A stretch of DNA of 24,606 nucleotides from Methanobacteriaceae archaeon (GTDB lineage Archaea > Methanobacteriota > Methanobacteria > Methanobacteriales > Methanobacteriaceae), in assembly GCA_017883605.1 (NCBI GenBank), contig JADGNH010000009.1, positions 1-24,606 of the forward strand. The letters are read 5' to 3'. The notes beneath the pieces are model-generated. The model was given only the letters and a program-made list of their open reading frames with translations. It had not been told where the DNA came from and searched no databases. Position 1 is the first letter of the stretch; each line of letters starts with the position of its first letter. Made by a program: the position numbers and the translations under genes. Shown here in pieces: positions 16,154 through 23,134 of this stretch.

Positions 16154-17584
16154 ATGAAATATCAGAAAATCTTTGAAGATAGGCCTATTTTATGGTTACT
16201 GATCCCGGCGTTGGTGGCCTTTTTCGTCACGCTGATCCCTACTTTAAAGTATAGTTGGCCTCTGGGGAGTGATATCTTTTATCATGTACACATGGCCAAA
16301 CTATATCTACAACAAGGGCTGGTTTACTGGGATCCTTTAACTTCCGCACCATTTGGAAGACCTATTTTTTATCCCCCGTTATTTCATCTGCTGCTACTTT
16401 CATTAGGCTCCTTTTTTGGAGATGTTTTTCAGGGGGCCCGTTTTTTACAACCATTTTCATCCATGTTAGTTGTTCTATCCTTTTCCTACGTGGCCTATAA
16501 ATTAAATAAAAGCATTCTGGTGGGAATTTCTGCGGGATTCTTCATCTTTTTCAGTCTGGTGTTCCAAAGATTTATGCTTTCGGGACCGGAAAATCTGGCT
16601 TTGATCCTGTTTCCCCTGGCGATTTATGGGTTTTATCTTTCTATTGAAAATAAAAATTATAGATATGCGGTTATATCGGGTATACTTGGCGGTTTAACAT
16701 TATTAACCCATTTACTATCTGCATTGTGCTTGTTTTTAGTTACATCCATTTATTCTTTGATAATCAGTGTTAAAAACAAATCTGCGCTCCAGTATTTAAT
16801 TGTGTTTCTTTTCTGCGCTTTTTTAGTGGCATCAATATGGTGGTTGCCACTCCTGGTTAAATATGGATTTGTTTTTAATTCAAGTAGTGATCCTCCCTAT
16901 TTCATGAGTTTGTTAAAATATCCCAAATTTTTCGGGGTAATCACCCTGATTTTCGCATTGTTGGGTGCTATTTTAATGATTAAAAGGAGATGTAAACAGG
17001 ATATTTTAATTTTAACTATTTTGATCAGTTTATTGGTCTTAAGTAACTTATATTATCTGGGAGTTCCGGTTATGAGCAACAGAATTCTGACATTTGCCCT
17101 TTTTCCCCTGGTGGTAATGGCGGGGTTGGGAGTGGAATTCTTAAAAACCAAGTTTGAGGAAAAACAGATTTCCCGGAAAATTTTTTATATCCTTATTTCA
17201 ATGGTATATTTGTATGCGGTTTTTATTGGTTATAATATGCTGGCCGATGTTGACAATGGAGTGCCCTGGTTAAGAGCATCTGATTCACAGCTGGATATTG
17301 CACAGTGGTTTCAGGCAAACGGGGATAAAAAGAGTGTGGTCATAGCATATGGAGATCCAGTTATAGTGGCTGTTGCAGAACAACCAGTTGCATTAGGTGG
17401 TTATGGACAGGGTACAGTTAAATCTATAGATGTGGAGAAATATTCCACAGGTAAAGCCACTAAATCAGATTATTTAAAAGATGGGGTTGGATATGTAGTA
17501 CTTTCTTCAGGAGCTGAAACACCTCCATATACCCATCTAGTCTATAAAAACAGAGATTTTGCTATATATATGTTTGATTCCTAG
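16154..17584 (+). CDS. GT-C-like polytopic membrane glycosyltransferase
   Basis: 476 residues, hydrophobic over most of its length (about ten TM segments), with a short soluble C-terminal part from about residue 385. The first loop after TM1 has SWPLGSDIFYHVHMAKLYLQ (D40, H44), similar to the acidic D-x-x-YH loop of GT-C enzymes such as STT3/AglB and PMT relatives. There is no WWDYG motif, so it is not the oligosaccharyltransferase itself. The substrate is unknown. The ATG at 16154 has GGTG five bases upstream and a TATA box at 16109-16115. Divergent from the PIG-L deacetylase, so a shared surface-glycan role is likely but inferred. Confidence 0.7.
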   Translation: MKYQKIFEDRPILWLLIPALVAFFVTLIPTLKYSWPLGSDIFYHVHMAKLYLQQGLVYWDPLTSAPFGRPIFYPPLFHLLLLSLGSFFGDVFQGARFLQPFSSMLVVLSFSYVAYKLNKSILVGISAGFFIFFSLVFQRFMLSGPENLALILFPLAIYGFYLSIENKNYRYAVISGILGGLTLLTHLLSALCLFLVTSIYSLIISVKNKSALQYLIVFLFCAFLVASIWWLPLLVKYGFVFNSSSDPPYFMSLLKYPKFFGVITLIFALLGAILMIKRRCKQDILILTILISLLVLSNLYYLGVPVMSNRILTFALFPLVVMAGLGVEFLKTKFEEKQISRKIFYILISMVYLYAVFIGYNMLADVDNGVPWLRASDSQLDIAQWFQANGDKKSVVIAYGDPVIVAVAEQPVALGGYGQGTVKSIDVEKYSTGKATKSDYLKDGVGYVVLSSGAETPPYTHLVYKNRDFAIYMFDS

Positions 17585-17590
17585 TTATAA

Positions 17591-17632
17591 GTTTATTTGT
17601 TAGTTATTCTGGTTTATTTGTTAGTTATTCTG
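17591..17632. repeat. 21-bp exact tandem repeat x 2
   Basis: Identical units at 17591-17611 and 17612-17632 end in TTAGTTATTCTG. The preceding gene end has GTTTGATTCCTAGTTAT, matching the unit's GTTTATTTGTTAGTTAT at 13 of 17 positions, so the first ancestral unit may include the stop codon of the GT-C gene. Looser repeats of TATTTCATAGTC follow near 17655 and 17690. Confidence 0.85.
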
Positions 17633-17731
17633 TTATTTCATTTATCCTATTTATTTCATAGTCTATAAGTTATAGCCCCATAATTTATATTTCATAGTCC
17701 CCTAATTTGAGATTTTAAATGCTGAATGAAC

Positions 17732-18499
17732 TTAAATTCTGTTTATGAGGAAACTGCAGTTTTTGTTTCCCATGGCGTAGCATTCTGTTTCCTTGACGGT
17801 GGTTTCATGGTTGTAGTGGGCTTTGAACAGTGTTTTTAATATTCCAGAGTCAAAGGCACAGGCCGGTCTTCCCAGATAGGGTAGTCCGCTGCATTCAAAA
17901 CAGTCATATACATTTATTGCCAATGGTTCTGCGCTTTTCAGTTCTATGGTGCCCAGACTGTGGGTTTTCCAGAATTTTGATATATTTGCCAGGAATTTAT
18001 CCAGGGAAGGATCAGCTACTTTATCGTAGAGTACTTCTCCCACTCTTATTCCTGCTTCCTGTAGTATGGGGTCCACGTCAATGCCCTGGGTTAAAAGGGA
18101 CACGCGGATGGTGAGAAAAATCAGTCTAAAGAATTCAAAGGGGTCATTTTCACTATTAATATATCTTTCTATGTAACAGTTGATATCATCCTGTAGTTTT
18201 TCCCGGTATAATTTGCCAATATATTCGGATTTTATATAGAAAATCTTCTTTCTAGCATCTTCAGGATCAATTTTAGAGCCGATAATCCCGTTTTGTACCA
18301 TTGTCTTCAGGTGGGCTGAGACTGTTGATTTTGCTTTTCCGGTTAGTTTCACTATTTCATCGAAACTTTGTTCATGTTCACGAAGTACTGATAGTATTTT
18401 TAACTTCACCGGGCTGTCTATGGTTTGGACACCTGCAGCAGTGGCAAATAAATCAATTTGAACATTTTCCAGGGATATATTCTTTTTTTTATCATTCAT
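17732..18499 (-). CDS. MsvR-like ArsR/V4R redox-responsive transcription regulator
   Basis: 255 residues. The N-terminal winged helix-turn-helix (about 28-92) has SPVKLKILSVLREHEQSFDEI and KSTVSAHLKTMVQNGII. The C-terminal V4R domain (about 120-255) holds cysteines C200, C203, C214, C240 and C248 in YDCFECSGLP, RPACAFDSG, ETECYAMG and KNCSF. This ArsR-plus-V4R layout is that of MsvR, the methanogen regulator whose cysteines sense redox state and which in Methanothermobacter controls an oxidative-stress operon. Orthology to that protein is inference. It lies downstream of the rubredoxin-HCP gene and the seven-Cys protein on the same strand, which points to control of that module. The ATG at 18497-18499 has AGGATCAGGC upstream but no strong ribosome site. 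No operator-like palindrome was seen directly upstream. Confidence 0.85.
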   Translation of the reverse strand: MNDKKKNISLENVQIDLFATAAGVQTIDSPVKLKILSVLREHEQSFDEIVKLTGKAKSTVSAHLKTMVQNGIIGSKIDPEDARKKIFYIKSEYIGKLYREKLQDDINCYIERYINSENDPFEFFRLIFLTIRVSLLTQGIDVDPILQEAGIRVGEVLYDKVADPSLDKFLANISKFWKTHSLGTIELKSAEPLAINVYDCFECSGLPYLGRPACAFDSGILKTLFKAHYNHETTVKETECYAMGNKNCSFLINRI

Positions 18500-18543
18500 G
18501 CCTGATCCTCAAAATCCCGTCATGGCCGGATCCTCAAATAAAA

Positions 18544-18738
18544 TCATTTTTTTCTTTCACAGTCAAAGCAATAATCAGCCTCTCTATTTGTTTTAAAAAC
18601 TTTTCCACAGCCTTTGCATCTAATTTCTCTTAGAGAACATTTTTTATCCACAATATCCAGGGAGCATGAACATTTCCAGCCCATTTTACCCTTCAGTTCT
18701 TGTTCAAAGGCTTTGTCTTCATCTATTTCTTGGGTCAT
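18544..18738 (-). CDS. Small seven-cysteine, zinc-ribbon-like protein
   Basis: 64 residues with seven cysteines: C23, C25 and C34 in WKCSCSLDIVDKKC, then CKGC (41-44) and CFDC (57-60). The last two CxxC pairs, 12 residues apart, look like a zinc ribbon or rubredoxin-like knuckle; the first three could bind a second metal or act as redox thiols. I do not recognise a named family. The acidic N-terminus has no membrane segment. The ATG at 18736-18738 has GGTGA a few bases upstream. It lies 63 bases after the rubredoxin-HCP gene and 44 before the MsvR-like regulator, so it may be a partner in redox sensing or metal handling, which is inference from position. Confidence 0.75.
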   Translation of the reverse strand: MTQEIDEDKAFEQELKGKMGWKCSCSLDIVDKKCSLREIRCKGCGKVFKTNREADYCFDCERKK

Positions 18739-18781
18739 GGTGTCACCGTTTAAGATTTAAAAAATCACAGTTTAAAATTTT

Positions 18782-18806
18782 AAAAAAAAATAGATGGATA
18801 TTTATC
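18782..18806 (-). terminator. Hairpin plus T9 at the end of the rubredoxin-HCP gene
   Basis: On the minus strand the stop codon lies in GGATAAATATCC, a short hairpin, followed five bases later by a T9 run. This is a good transcript end and may attenuate rather than fully block reading into the seven-Cys and regulator genes. Confidence 0.6.
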
Positions 18807-20283
18807 CTAACATCTTTTTAATGTCTTCCTCTGGATCGCCGATGGGTGTGAGATCGTAGTTTTGTACTAAATAGTTTATTATGTCTTCGTTGGCCCAACC
18901 AGGGAGTATTGGTCCAATGTACATTCCTTTGATGTCCAGGGATAGTAGGCTCCATAATATGGCCGCAGCTTTCTGTTCCATCCAACTTAAAACCAGAGTT
19001 AATGGTAGGTCATTAATTTCAAGCCCGAATAGTTCTGAAAGAGCTGCAACAACATCTATAGCAACTATAGCGTCGTTACATTGGCCTATGTCGATTAATC
19101 TGGGGATTCCTTCTATATCTCCCAGGACCAGGTCGTTGAACCGGTATTTTCCACAGGCCAGGGTCAGGACTACGGTGTCTTCCGGCAGTTTCTGGACGAA
19201 TTCGGTGTAATATTTGGCCTGGGGTAGGGGTGAGTCGCATCCGCCCACCAGGAAGAATCTCCTGATTTTACCGGCCTCTACCAGTTCTTTTATTTTGTCT
19301 TTAAGTGAAAGTATGGTGCTGGCTCCGAATCCTGTGGTTAAAACAGTTTCTCCTGGTTCATCAGGCAGTTCGGGGAGTGTCATTGCTTTTTCTATGACTG
19401 GTGTGAAGTCGTAGTCGTCGATGTGCTGTACTCCTGGCAGTTGAGCTACACCTGAGGTGAACATTCGGTCTTTGTAGTCGTCTTTAGGTAAAAGTACGCA
19501 GTTAGATGTTCCCAGTATGGCTACAGGGTACTTGGAGAATGTTGTTCTCTGGTCGAACCAGGCTTTGCCCAGTTGGCCCACCAGGTGTGGATATTTCTTG
19601 ATTCCTGGATATCCATGGGCGGGTAATAATTCAGAGTGGGTGTAAACATTTATACCTGTCCCTTCGGTTTGTTTTAATAGTTCTTCCAGGGCTTTTAGGC
19701 TGTGTCCGGTGGCCACAATCCCACGGCCTTTTACCGTTCCAGTTGGGACCTCTGTAGGCACTGGTTCGCCGTAAGTTTCTATGTGGGCTTTTTTCAAAAG
19801 TTGCATGGTCTTTATGTTCATTTGACCTGATTCCAGGGCCAGTTTTACAAAGTCCATTGCATCAAAGTTTACGTTGGTGAGGGTGGCGTAGAAAGCCCTC
19901 TCCAGAAAGCCGTCAACCTCTGGATCAGTGTAACCAAGTTCTCTGGCATGGTAGAGGTATGCTGAAATACCTTTAACGGCAAATAGGAGGTTGTCCTGTA
20001 GTCTGGCAACAATGGGTTCTTTTCCACATACTCCTCTTACGGTGCAGCCGGTTCCTTTTGCTGTCTGTGAGCACTGATAACAGAACATGTCCAGTGCTGC
20101 TTTTTCAGGTTTCTCTTCTGTTTCTTCCAGGGGGGCGAACTGGTCCTTTCCCACCCCACAGAGTGGACATAACCAATCATCTGGTAGGTCTTCAAATGAA
20201 GTTCCTGGCTCTATTCCTGCATCTGGGTCTCCTTCTTCGGGATTGTATACATAGTCACATACTAAACATTTATATTTTTTCAT
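18802..20283 (-). CDS. Rubredoxin-hybrid cluster protein (hydroxylamine reductase) fusion
   Basis: 493 residues. The N-terminal rubredoxin (1-52) has CLVC (C6, C9) and CPLC (C39, C42). A short acidic linker leads to hybrid cluster protein. The 4Fe-4S cysteines are C68, C71, C80 and C86 in CYQCSQTAKGTGCTVRGVCGK-type spacing. Likely hybrid-cluster ligands are H194 (ATGHSL), E218 (HSELLPAHGYP), C262 (GTSNC), C349 (GGCD), C377 (LACGKYRFN), C402 (GQCNDA) and E436, with K438. HCPs reduce hydroxylamine and, in bacteria, NO; they respond to nitrosative or oxidative stress. The fused rubredoxin presumably feeds electrons, taking the place of the separate Hcr reductase (inference). The ATG at 20281-20283 has GTGATGG upstream. 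A double palindromic operator lies 31-66 bases upstream, and the MsvR-like regulator follows on the same strand. Confidence 0.93.
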   Translation of the reverse strand: MKKYKCLVCDYVYNPEEGDPDAGIEPGTSFEDLPDDWLCPLCGVGKDQFAPLEETEEKPEKAALDMFCYQCSQTAKGTGCTVRGVCGKEPIVARLQDNLLFAVKGISAYLYHARELGYTDPEVDGFLERAFYATLTNVNFDAMDFVKLALESGQMNIKTMQLLKKAHIETYGEPVPTEVPTGTVKGRGIVATGHSLKALEELLKQTEGTGINVYTHSELLPAHGYPGIKKYPHLVGQLGKAWFDQRTTFSKYPVAILGTSNCVLLPKDDYKDRMFTSGVAQLPGVQHIDDYDFTPVIEKAMTLPELPDEPGETVLTTGFGASTILSLKDKIKELVEAGKIRRFFLVGGCDSPLPQAKYYTEFVQKLPEDTVVLTLACGKYRFNDLVLGDIEGIPRLIDIGQCNDAIVAIDVVAALSELFGLEINDLPLTLVLSWMEQKAAAILWSLLSLDIKGMYIGPILPGWANEDIINYLVQNYDLTPIGDPEEDIKKMLG

Positions 20284-20313
20284 AAACCATCACATCTTAG
20301 AGTTTGTACTATT

Positions 20314-20349
20314 GTTCGTATTCAATCGAATGTTCTAGTATATACGAAC
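20314..20349. promoter_or_regulatory. Candidate redox operator: two TTC-N10-GAA boxes within a long inverted repeat
   Basis: Two 16-bp boxes, TTCGTATTCAATCGAA (20315-20330) and TTCTAGTATATACGAA (20333-20348), are separated by two bases. The outer arms GTTCGTAT (20314-20321) and ATACGAAC (20342-20349) form a perfect 8-bp inverted repeat. It overlaps the expected TATA/start region of the rubredoxin-HCP gene (31-66 bases before its ATG), so a bound dimer or tetramer would block the promoter. The TTCG...CGAA character resembles, from memory, the boxes reported for Methanothermobacter MsvR. Binding by the nearby MsvR-like protein is inference. Confidence 0.65.
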
Positions 20350-20500
20350 AGACTATTTAAATATTTTGATCTTAAATTTTTAAATATTACTATAGTTAAT
20401 TGATTGGTAAAATTTCAACAACAAATTTGGATCAATATCAAAAATAGAGCTGAACACAGTATTTTTGCTACAATTTTCTATTTTATTTTATTCTATGAAT

Positions 20501-20602
20501 TTTAATAGAAATTTTTTTTATTAATTATAAATAGAAATCTATTCAGTATTTTAAATGGAAATCTTATCGAGGAATCTATCGATTTAAATAGAAATCTTTT
20601 AT
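20501..20602. repeat. Degenerate repeat with TTTAAATAGAAATCT core, about 4 copies
   Basis: Copies start near 20501 (TTTAATAGAAATTT), 20527 (AAATAGAAATCTATT), 20551 (TTAAATGGAAATCTTA) and 20583 (TTTAAATAGAAATCTTTT). Spacing is irregular (about 25-32 bp) and divergence is higher than in the other arrays. Confidence 0.6.
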
Positions 20603-20757
20603 TAAAATATGGCATATACTCTTATAACTCAGTAATTAAGATTAAGAAATTTGGTAATAAAACAGCATAAACCACCTATGAAAAAGGTAATTTGACATTT
20701 TTGCAGGGTTAAAAATTGGATGTTGGACTTCTAATCAAATAATTAAATAATATTAGA

Positions 20758-20766
20758 TTTATATAA
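20758..20766 (+). promoter_or_regulatory. TATA box of the GGR-family gene
   Basis: TTTATATAA lies 36-44 bases before the ATG at 20802, giving a predicted leader of about 15 bases. The match to the methanogen TATA consensus is good. Confidence 0.6.
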
Positions 20767-20801
20767 TAATTGGATTTTGTAAAATTTACCTGGTTAAGAA
20801 C

Positions 20802-21977
20802 ATGATGAGTTACGATGTGGTGGTGGTGGGCGCTGGCCCGATTGGTTCGACATTTGCCAGGAAGATGGCACAGAAAGGGTTTAAAGTTGGTATACTGGAG
20901 AAAAAAAGAGATATAGGTGTTCCACTCCAATGCGCTGGTCTTTTAGGTAAAAAAGTAAAAGGTCTGAACATTCTTCCCCCTGAATTTATAATAAACAAAG
21001 TGCAGGGGGCTGACCTCTACTCTCCTTCCCATCACTTACTTTCCGTTGCTAAAAAAGAAACTGCAGCATACGTACTGGACCGGGTGGGATATGATAAGTT
21101 TCTTGCAAAATTAGCAGTTGAATCAGGGGCTGATTTATTTTTAAACCATAATGTAAATGGAGTAGACACTGAAAAAGGTGTTGTTCATGTTAACAATGGG
21201 AAAGACAAGATTAAAGGTGATTTAATTGTTGGAGCGGATGGATACCGGTCTTTAATATCCAAAAAGTTCAATAATACTCCAGAACCCATCCCAGCCGCAC
21301 AGGTACTGGTTGATTTTGGGAAAAATCTATTAAAAATAGACCACGTCCGTCTATATGTGAATTCGAAAATTTCACCAGGATTCATATGGATCATTCCATT
21401 ATCCGAATCAACTGCCCGGGTCGGTTTATTTGGAAATCAGGATTATCAACATCTTAACACCATTTTAAAAGAATTTTTAAACAAAAATAAAGACTTTGAA
21501 GGATTTTCAATTATAAAAAAATATCATGGAATGATTCCAGTATACGATTCTAAAAAGAAAATAGTAAAAGATAGAACTATCATTTTAGGGGACGCAGCGT
21601 CGCAAATTAAGCCAACTACTGGTGGAGGACTCACAATGGGCTTTAAATGTGTTAATATGGCTGTTGAACCCGTATCAAAAGCATTGGATAACGAAGATAT
21701 TAAAATTTTAAGAGAATATGAAATAGAATACAGAAAAAAATACAGAAATGAGCTTAACACCCAGCTTAAAGTTCAAAAGATCTTTAAATCGCTTACAGAT
21801 GCTGATCTGGATCAAATGTTCTTAAAGCTTAAAGAGGAGAGTGCTGAGGATCTTATTTCAGAATATGGGGATATGGACGACCAGTCCCCCCTGATAAAGC
21901 AGATGATCAAAAGTGGACTTATTTTTAAGATTATCCCCAAGATAATCTCCAGGGGGATAACAACTCTATGGAAATAG
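20802..21977 (+). CDS. Geranylgeranyl reductase family FAD-dependent oxidoreductase
   Basis: 391 residues. N-terminal Rossmann FAD motif VVGAGPIGS (G10, G12, G15), ILEKKRDIGVPLQCAG with C44 at the place of the conserved GGR cysteine, then VGADGYRS (143-150) and the second FAD motif GDAASQIKPTTGGGLTMGF (263-281). The family hydrogenates geranylgeranyl chains of archaeal ether lipids, or related substrates. GFIWIIPL (193-200) stands where GGRs often have a YxWxFP motif, so the substrate may differ. Methanogens carry several paralogues, so I do not assign the archaeol-specific one. ATG at 20802 or 20805; no strong ribosome site, but a TATA box precedes. It overlaps the following methyltransferase gene by 10 bases, suggesting cotranscription. 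Confidence 0.85.
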   Translation: MMSYDVVVVGAGPIGSTFARKMAQKGFKVGILEKKRDIGVPLQCAGLLGKKVKGLNILPPEFIINKVQGADLYSPSHHLLSVAKKETAAYVLDRVGYDKFLAKLAVESGADLFLNHNVNGVDTEKGVVHVNNGKDKIKGDLIVGADGYRSLISKKFNNTPEPIPAAQVLVDFGKNLLKIDHVRLYVNSKISPGFIWIIPLSESTARVGLFGNQDYQHLNTILKEFLNKNKDFEGFSIIKKYHGMIPVYDSKKKIVKDRTIILGDAASQIKPTTGGGLTMGFKCVNMAVEPVSKALDNEDIKILREYEIEYRKKYRNELNTQLKVQKIFKSLTDADLDQMFLKLKEESAEDLISEYGDMDDQSPLIKQMIKSGLIFKIIPKIISRGITTLWK

Positions 21978-23002
21978 CTTTTATCCTGTCCCGCGAACAC
22001 CAAACCCTCCCTAAAGCTGAATTGAAAGGGGTTTTAGAGGCCGAAAACATCCCCTTCAAGATTAAAAATTATTTCAACGGACTTTCACTTCTAAAAATTC
22101 CAGAAAACTGTTTAAATCGACTTAATTCAGTTGAAAAAAGGGTTTCATTAACTCATGAAATTTTCAGGGTTATTATAGATACAGATACGGATAATCTCAT
22201 ATCATCTATTGAAAAATACCAGTGGAAAGATTTGATTGACTCCGACTATGCTGTAAGAGTAAAGAAGATGGAAAAAAGCCAGGATATCAACACATTAGAA
22301 CTCGAAAGGGAGATTGGGGGTATAATAAAAGATCAAATTGGAGATCGAGTAATTGTAAATCTCGAAAATCCATCCACATTTATCAGAACAGTTATCTTAG
22401 ATGAAAAGGTTTTGATGGGACCAAGACTATTCAAAATCCCTAAAAAACATTTTTTCGATTTAAAACCTCATAAAAGGCCATTTTTTTATCCGGGATCCAT
22501 GAGCCCTAAACTGGCCAGATCCATGGTCAACCTCACCCGCATAAAAAGAGGAGAAAAACTCCTGGATCCCTTCTGCGGTACGGGAGGCATCCTTATAGAA
22601 GCAGGGATCATCGGCGCCCGGCTGGTGGGAACAGACATTGACCCTAAAATGGTGAGTGGGACCATAGAAAACCTCCAGCACTGCAACATAAATGATTATG
22701 AGGTTTTTAGAGCTGATGTCCGAAAATTAAACCTCCCCCACAAGGTAGACGCCGTGGTGACCGACCCTCCCTACGGTATTTCCGCTTCCACCCGGGGTGA
22801 GGAAAGCCGAGAACTCTGCGGAGAAGCTTTATTATCTTTGGAGCATTTAATAAAAGATTCTGGGCGTATTTGCCTGGCAACACCACATTACATGGATATT
22901 CAGGGATTGGTGGAAGGTACAAAATTTGAAATAATAGAACAACACCATATAAGAATGCACAAAAGTTTAACCAGAGTGATATCTGTCATGAAGAAGAGTT
23001 AA
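21968..23002 (+). CDS. trmG10: tRNA (guanine10-N2)-dimethyltransferase, THUMP type
   Basis: 344 residues. The N-terminal half (1-165) resembles the ferredoxin-like/THUMP tRNA-binding region, with YAVRVKKMEKSQDINTLELEREIGG and VNLENPSTFIRTVI. The C-terminal half is a class I AdoMet methyltransferase: RPFFYPGSMSPKLARSMVNL (170-189), LLDPFCGTGG (198-207), VGTDIDPKM (220-228) and catalytic TDPPYG (265-270), the N2-guanine methylase motif. This matches the archaeal Trm-G10 family that methylates G10 of tRNA. The ATG at 21968 overlaps the end of the GGR-family gene; GGGGGAT lies nine bases upstream. The last codons are the first unit of a tandem repeat that continues into the intergenic space. Confidence 0.92.
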   Translation: MEIAFILSREHQTLPKAELKGVLEAENIPFKIKNYFNGLSLLKIPENCLNRLNSVEKRVSLTHEIFRVIIDTDTDNLISSIEKYQWKDLIDSDYAVRVKKMEKSQDINTLELEREIGGIIKDQIGDRVIVNLENPSTFIRTVILDEKVLMGPRLFKIPKKHFFDLKPHKRPFFYPGSMSPKLARSMVNLTRIKRGEKLLDPFCGTGGILIEAGIIGARLVGTDIDPKMVSGTIENLQHCNINDYEVFRADVRKLNLPHKVDAVVTDPPYGISASTRGEESRELCGEALLSLEHLIKDSGRICLATPHYMDIQGLVEGTKFEIIEQHHIRMHKSLTRVISVMKKS

Positions 23003-23084
23003 AATTTCATGTACTGAAGAATAGTTAAAATTTCATTGTACTGAAGAATAGTTAAAAATTGTCCTGAAAAGAGTTAATATTCAT
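22985..23084. repeat. Tandem repeat of 23-27 bp x 4 starting inside the trmG10 3' end
   Basis: Units at 22985-23010, 23011-23037, 23038-23060 and 23061-23084 share GTxxTGAAxA followed by AGTTAAaATTtCAT. Unit 1 contains the codons for VMKKS and the stop codon of trmG10. Units 2 and 3 are closest to each other, and unit 4 is the most diverged. Confidence 0.85.
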
Positions 23085-23124
23085 AAATTCATTTAATAAC
23101 AAGATAATCAACCAAAATAAAGAA

Positions 23125-23130
23125 GGGGAT
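23125..23130 (+). promoter_or_regulatory. Ribosome binding site fixing a TTG start
   Basis: AAGGGGAT ends four bases before the TTG at 23135-23137. No ATG or GTG fits better, and the protein then begins exactly where the family begins. Confidence 0.65.
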
Positions 23131-23134
23131 ACCT

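Larger units (their letters stand above)
20284..20801. other. 518-bp divergent regulatory region, rubredoxin-HCP / GGR-family gene
   Basis: No gene supported. On the left side are the double palindromic operator (20314-20349) and an AT-rich TATA candidate TATTTAAATA at about 20355-20364 for the minus-strand HCP gene. In the middle (20501-20602) is a degenerate repeat with an AATAGAAATCT core. On the right is a TATA box at 20758-20766 for the plus-strand flavoprotein gene. The region is extremely AT-rich and shows no RNA-like GC-rich structure. Confidence 0.6.

Noticed and set aside
20355..20400. Riboswitch or structured leader before the rubredoxin-HCP gene
   Set aside because: The sequence is almost pure A/T with no stems beyond the DNA palindrome, which sits over the promoter rather than in a long leader.
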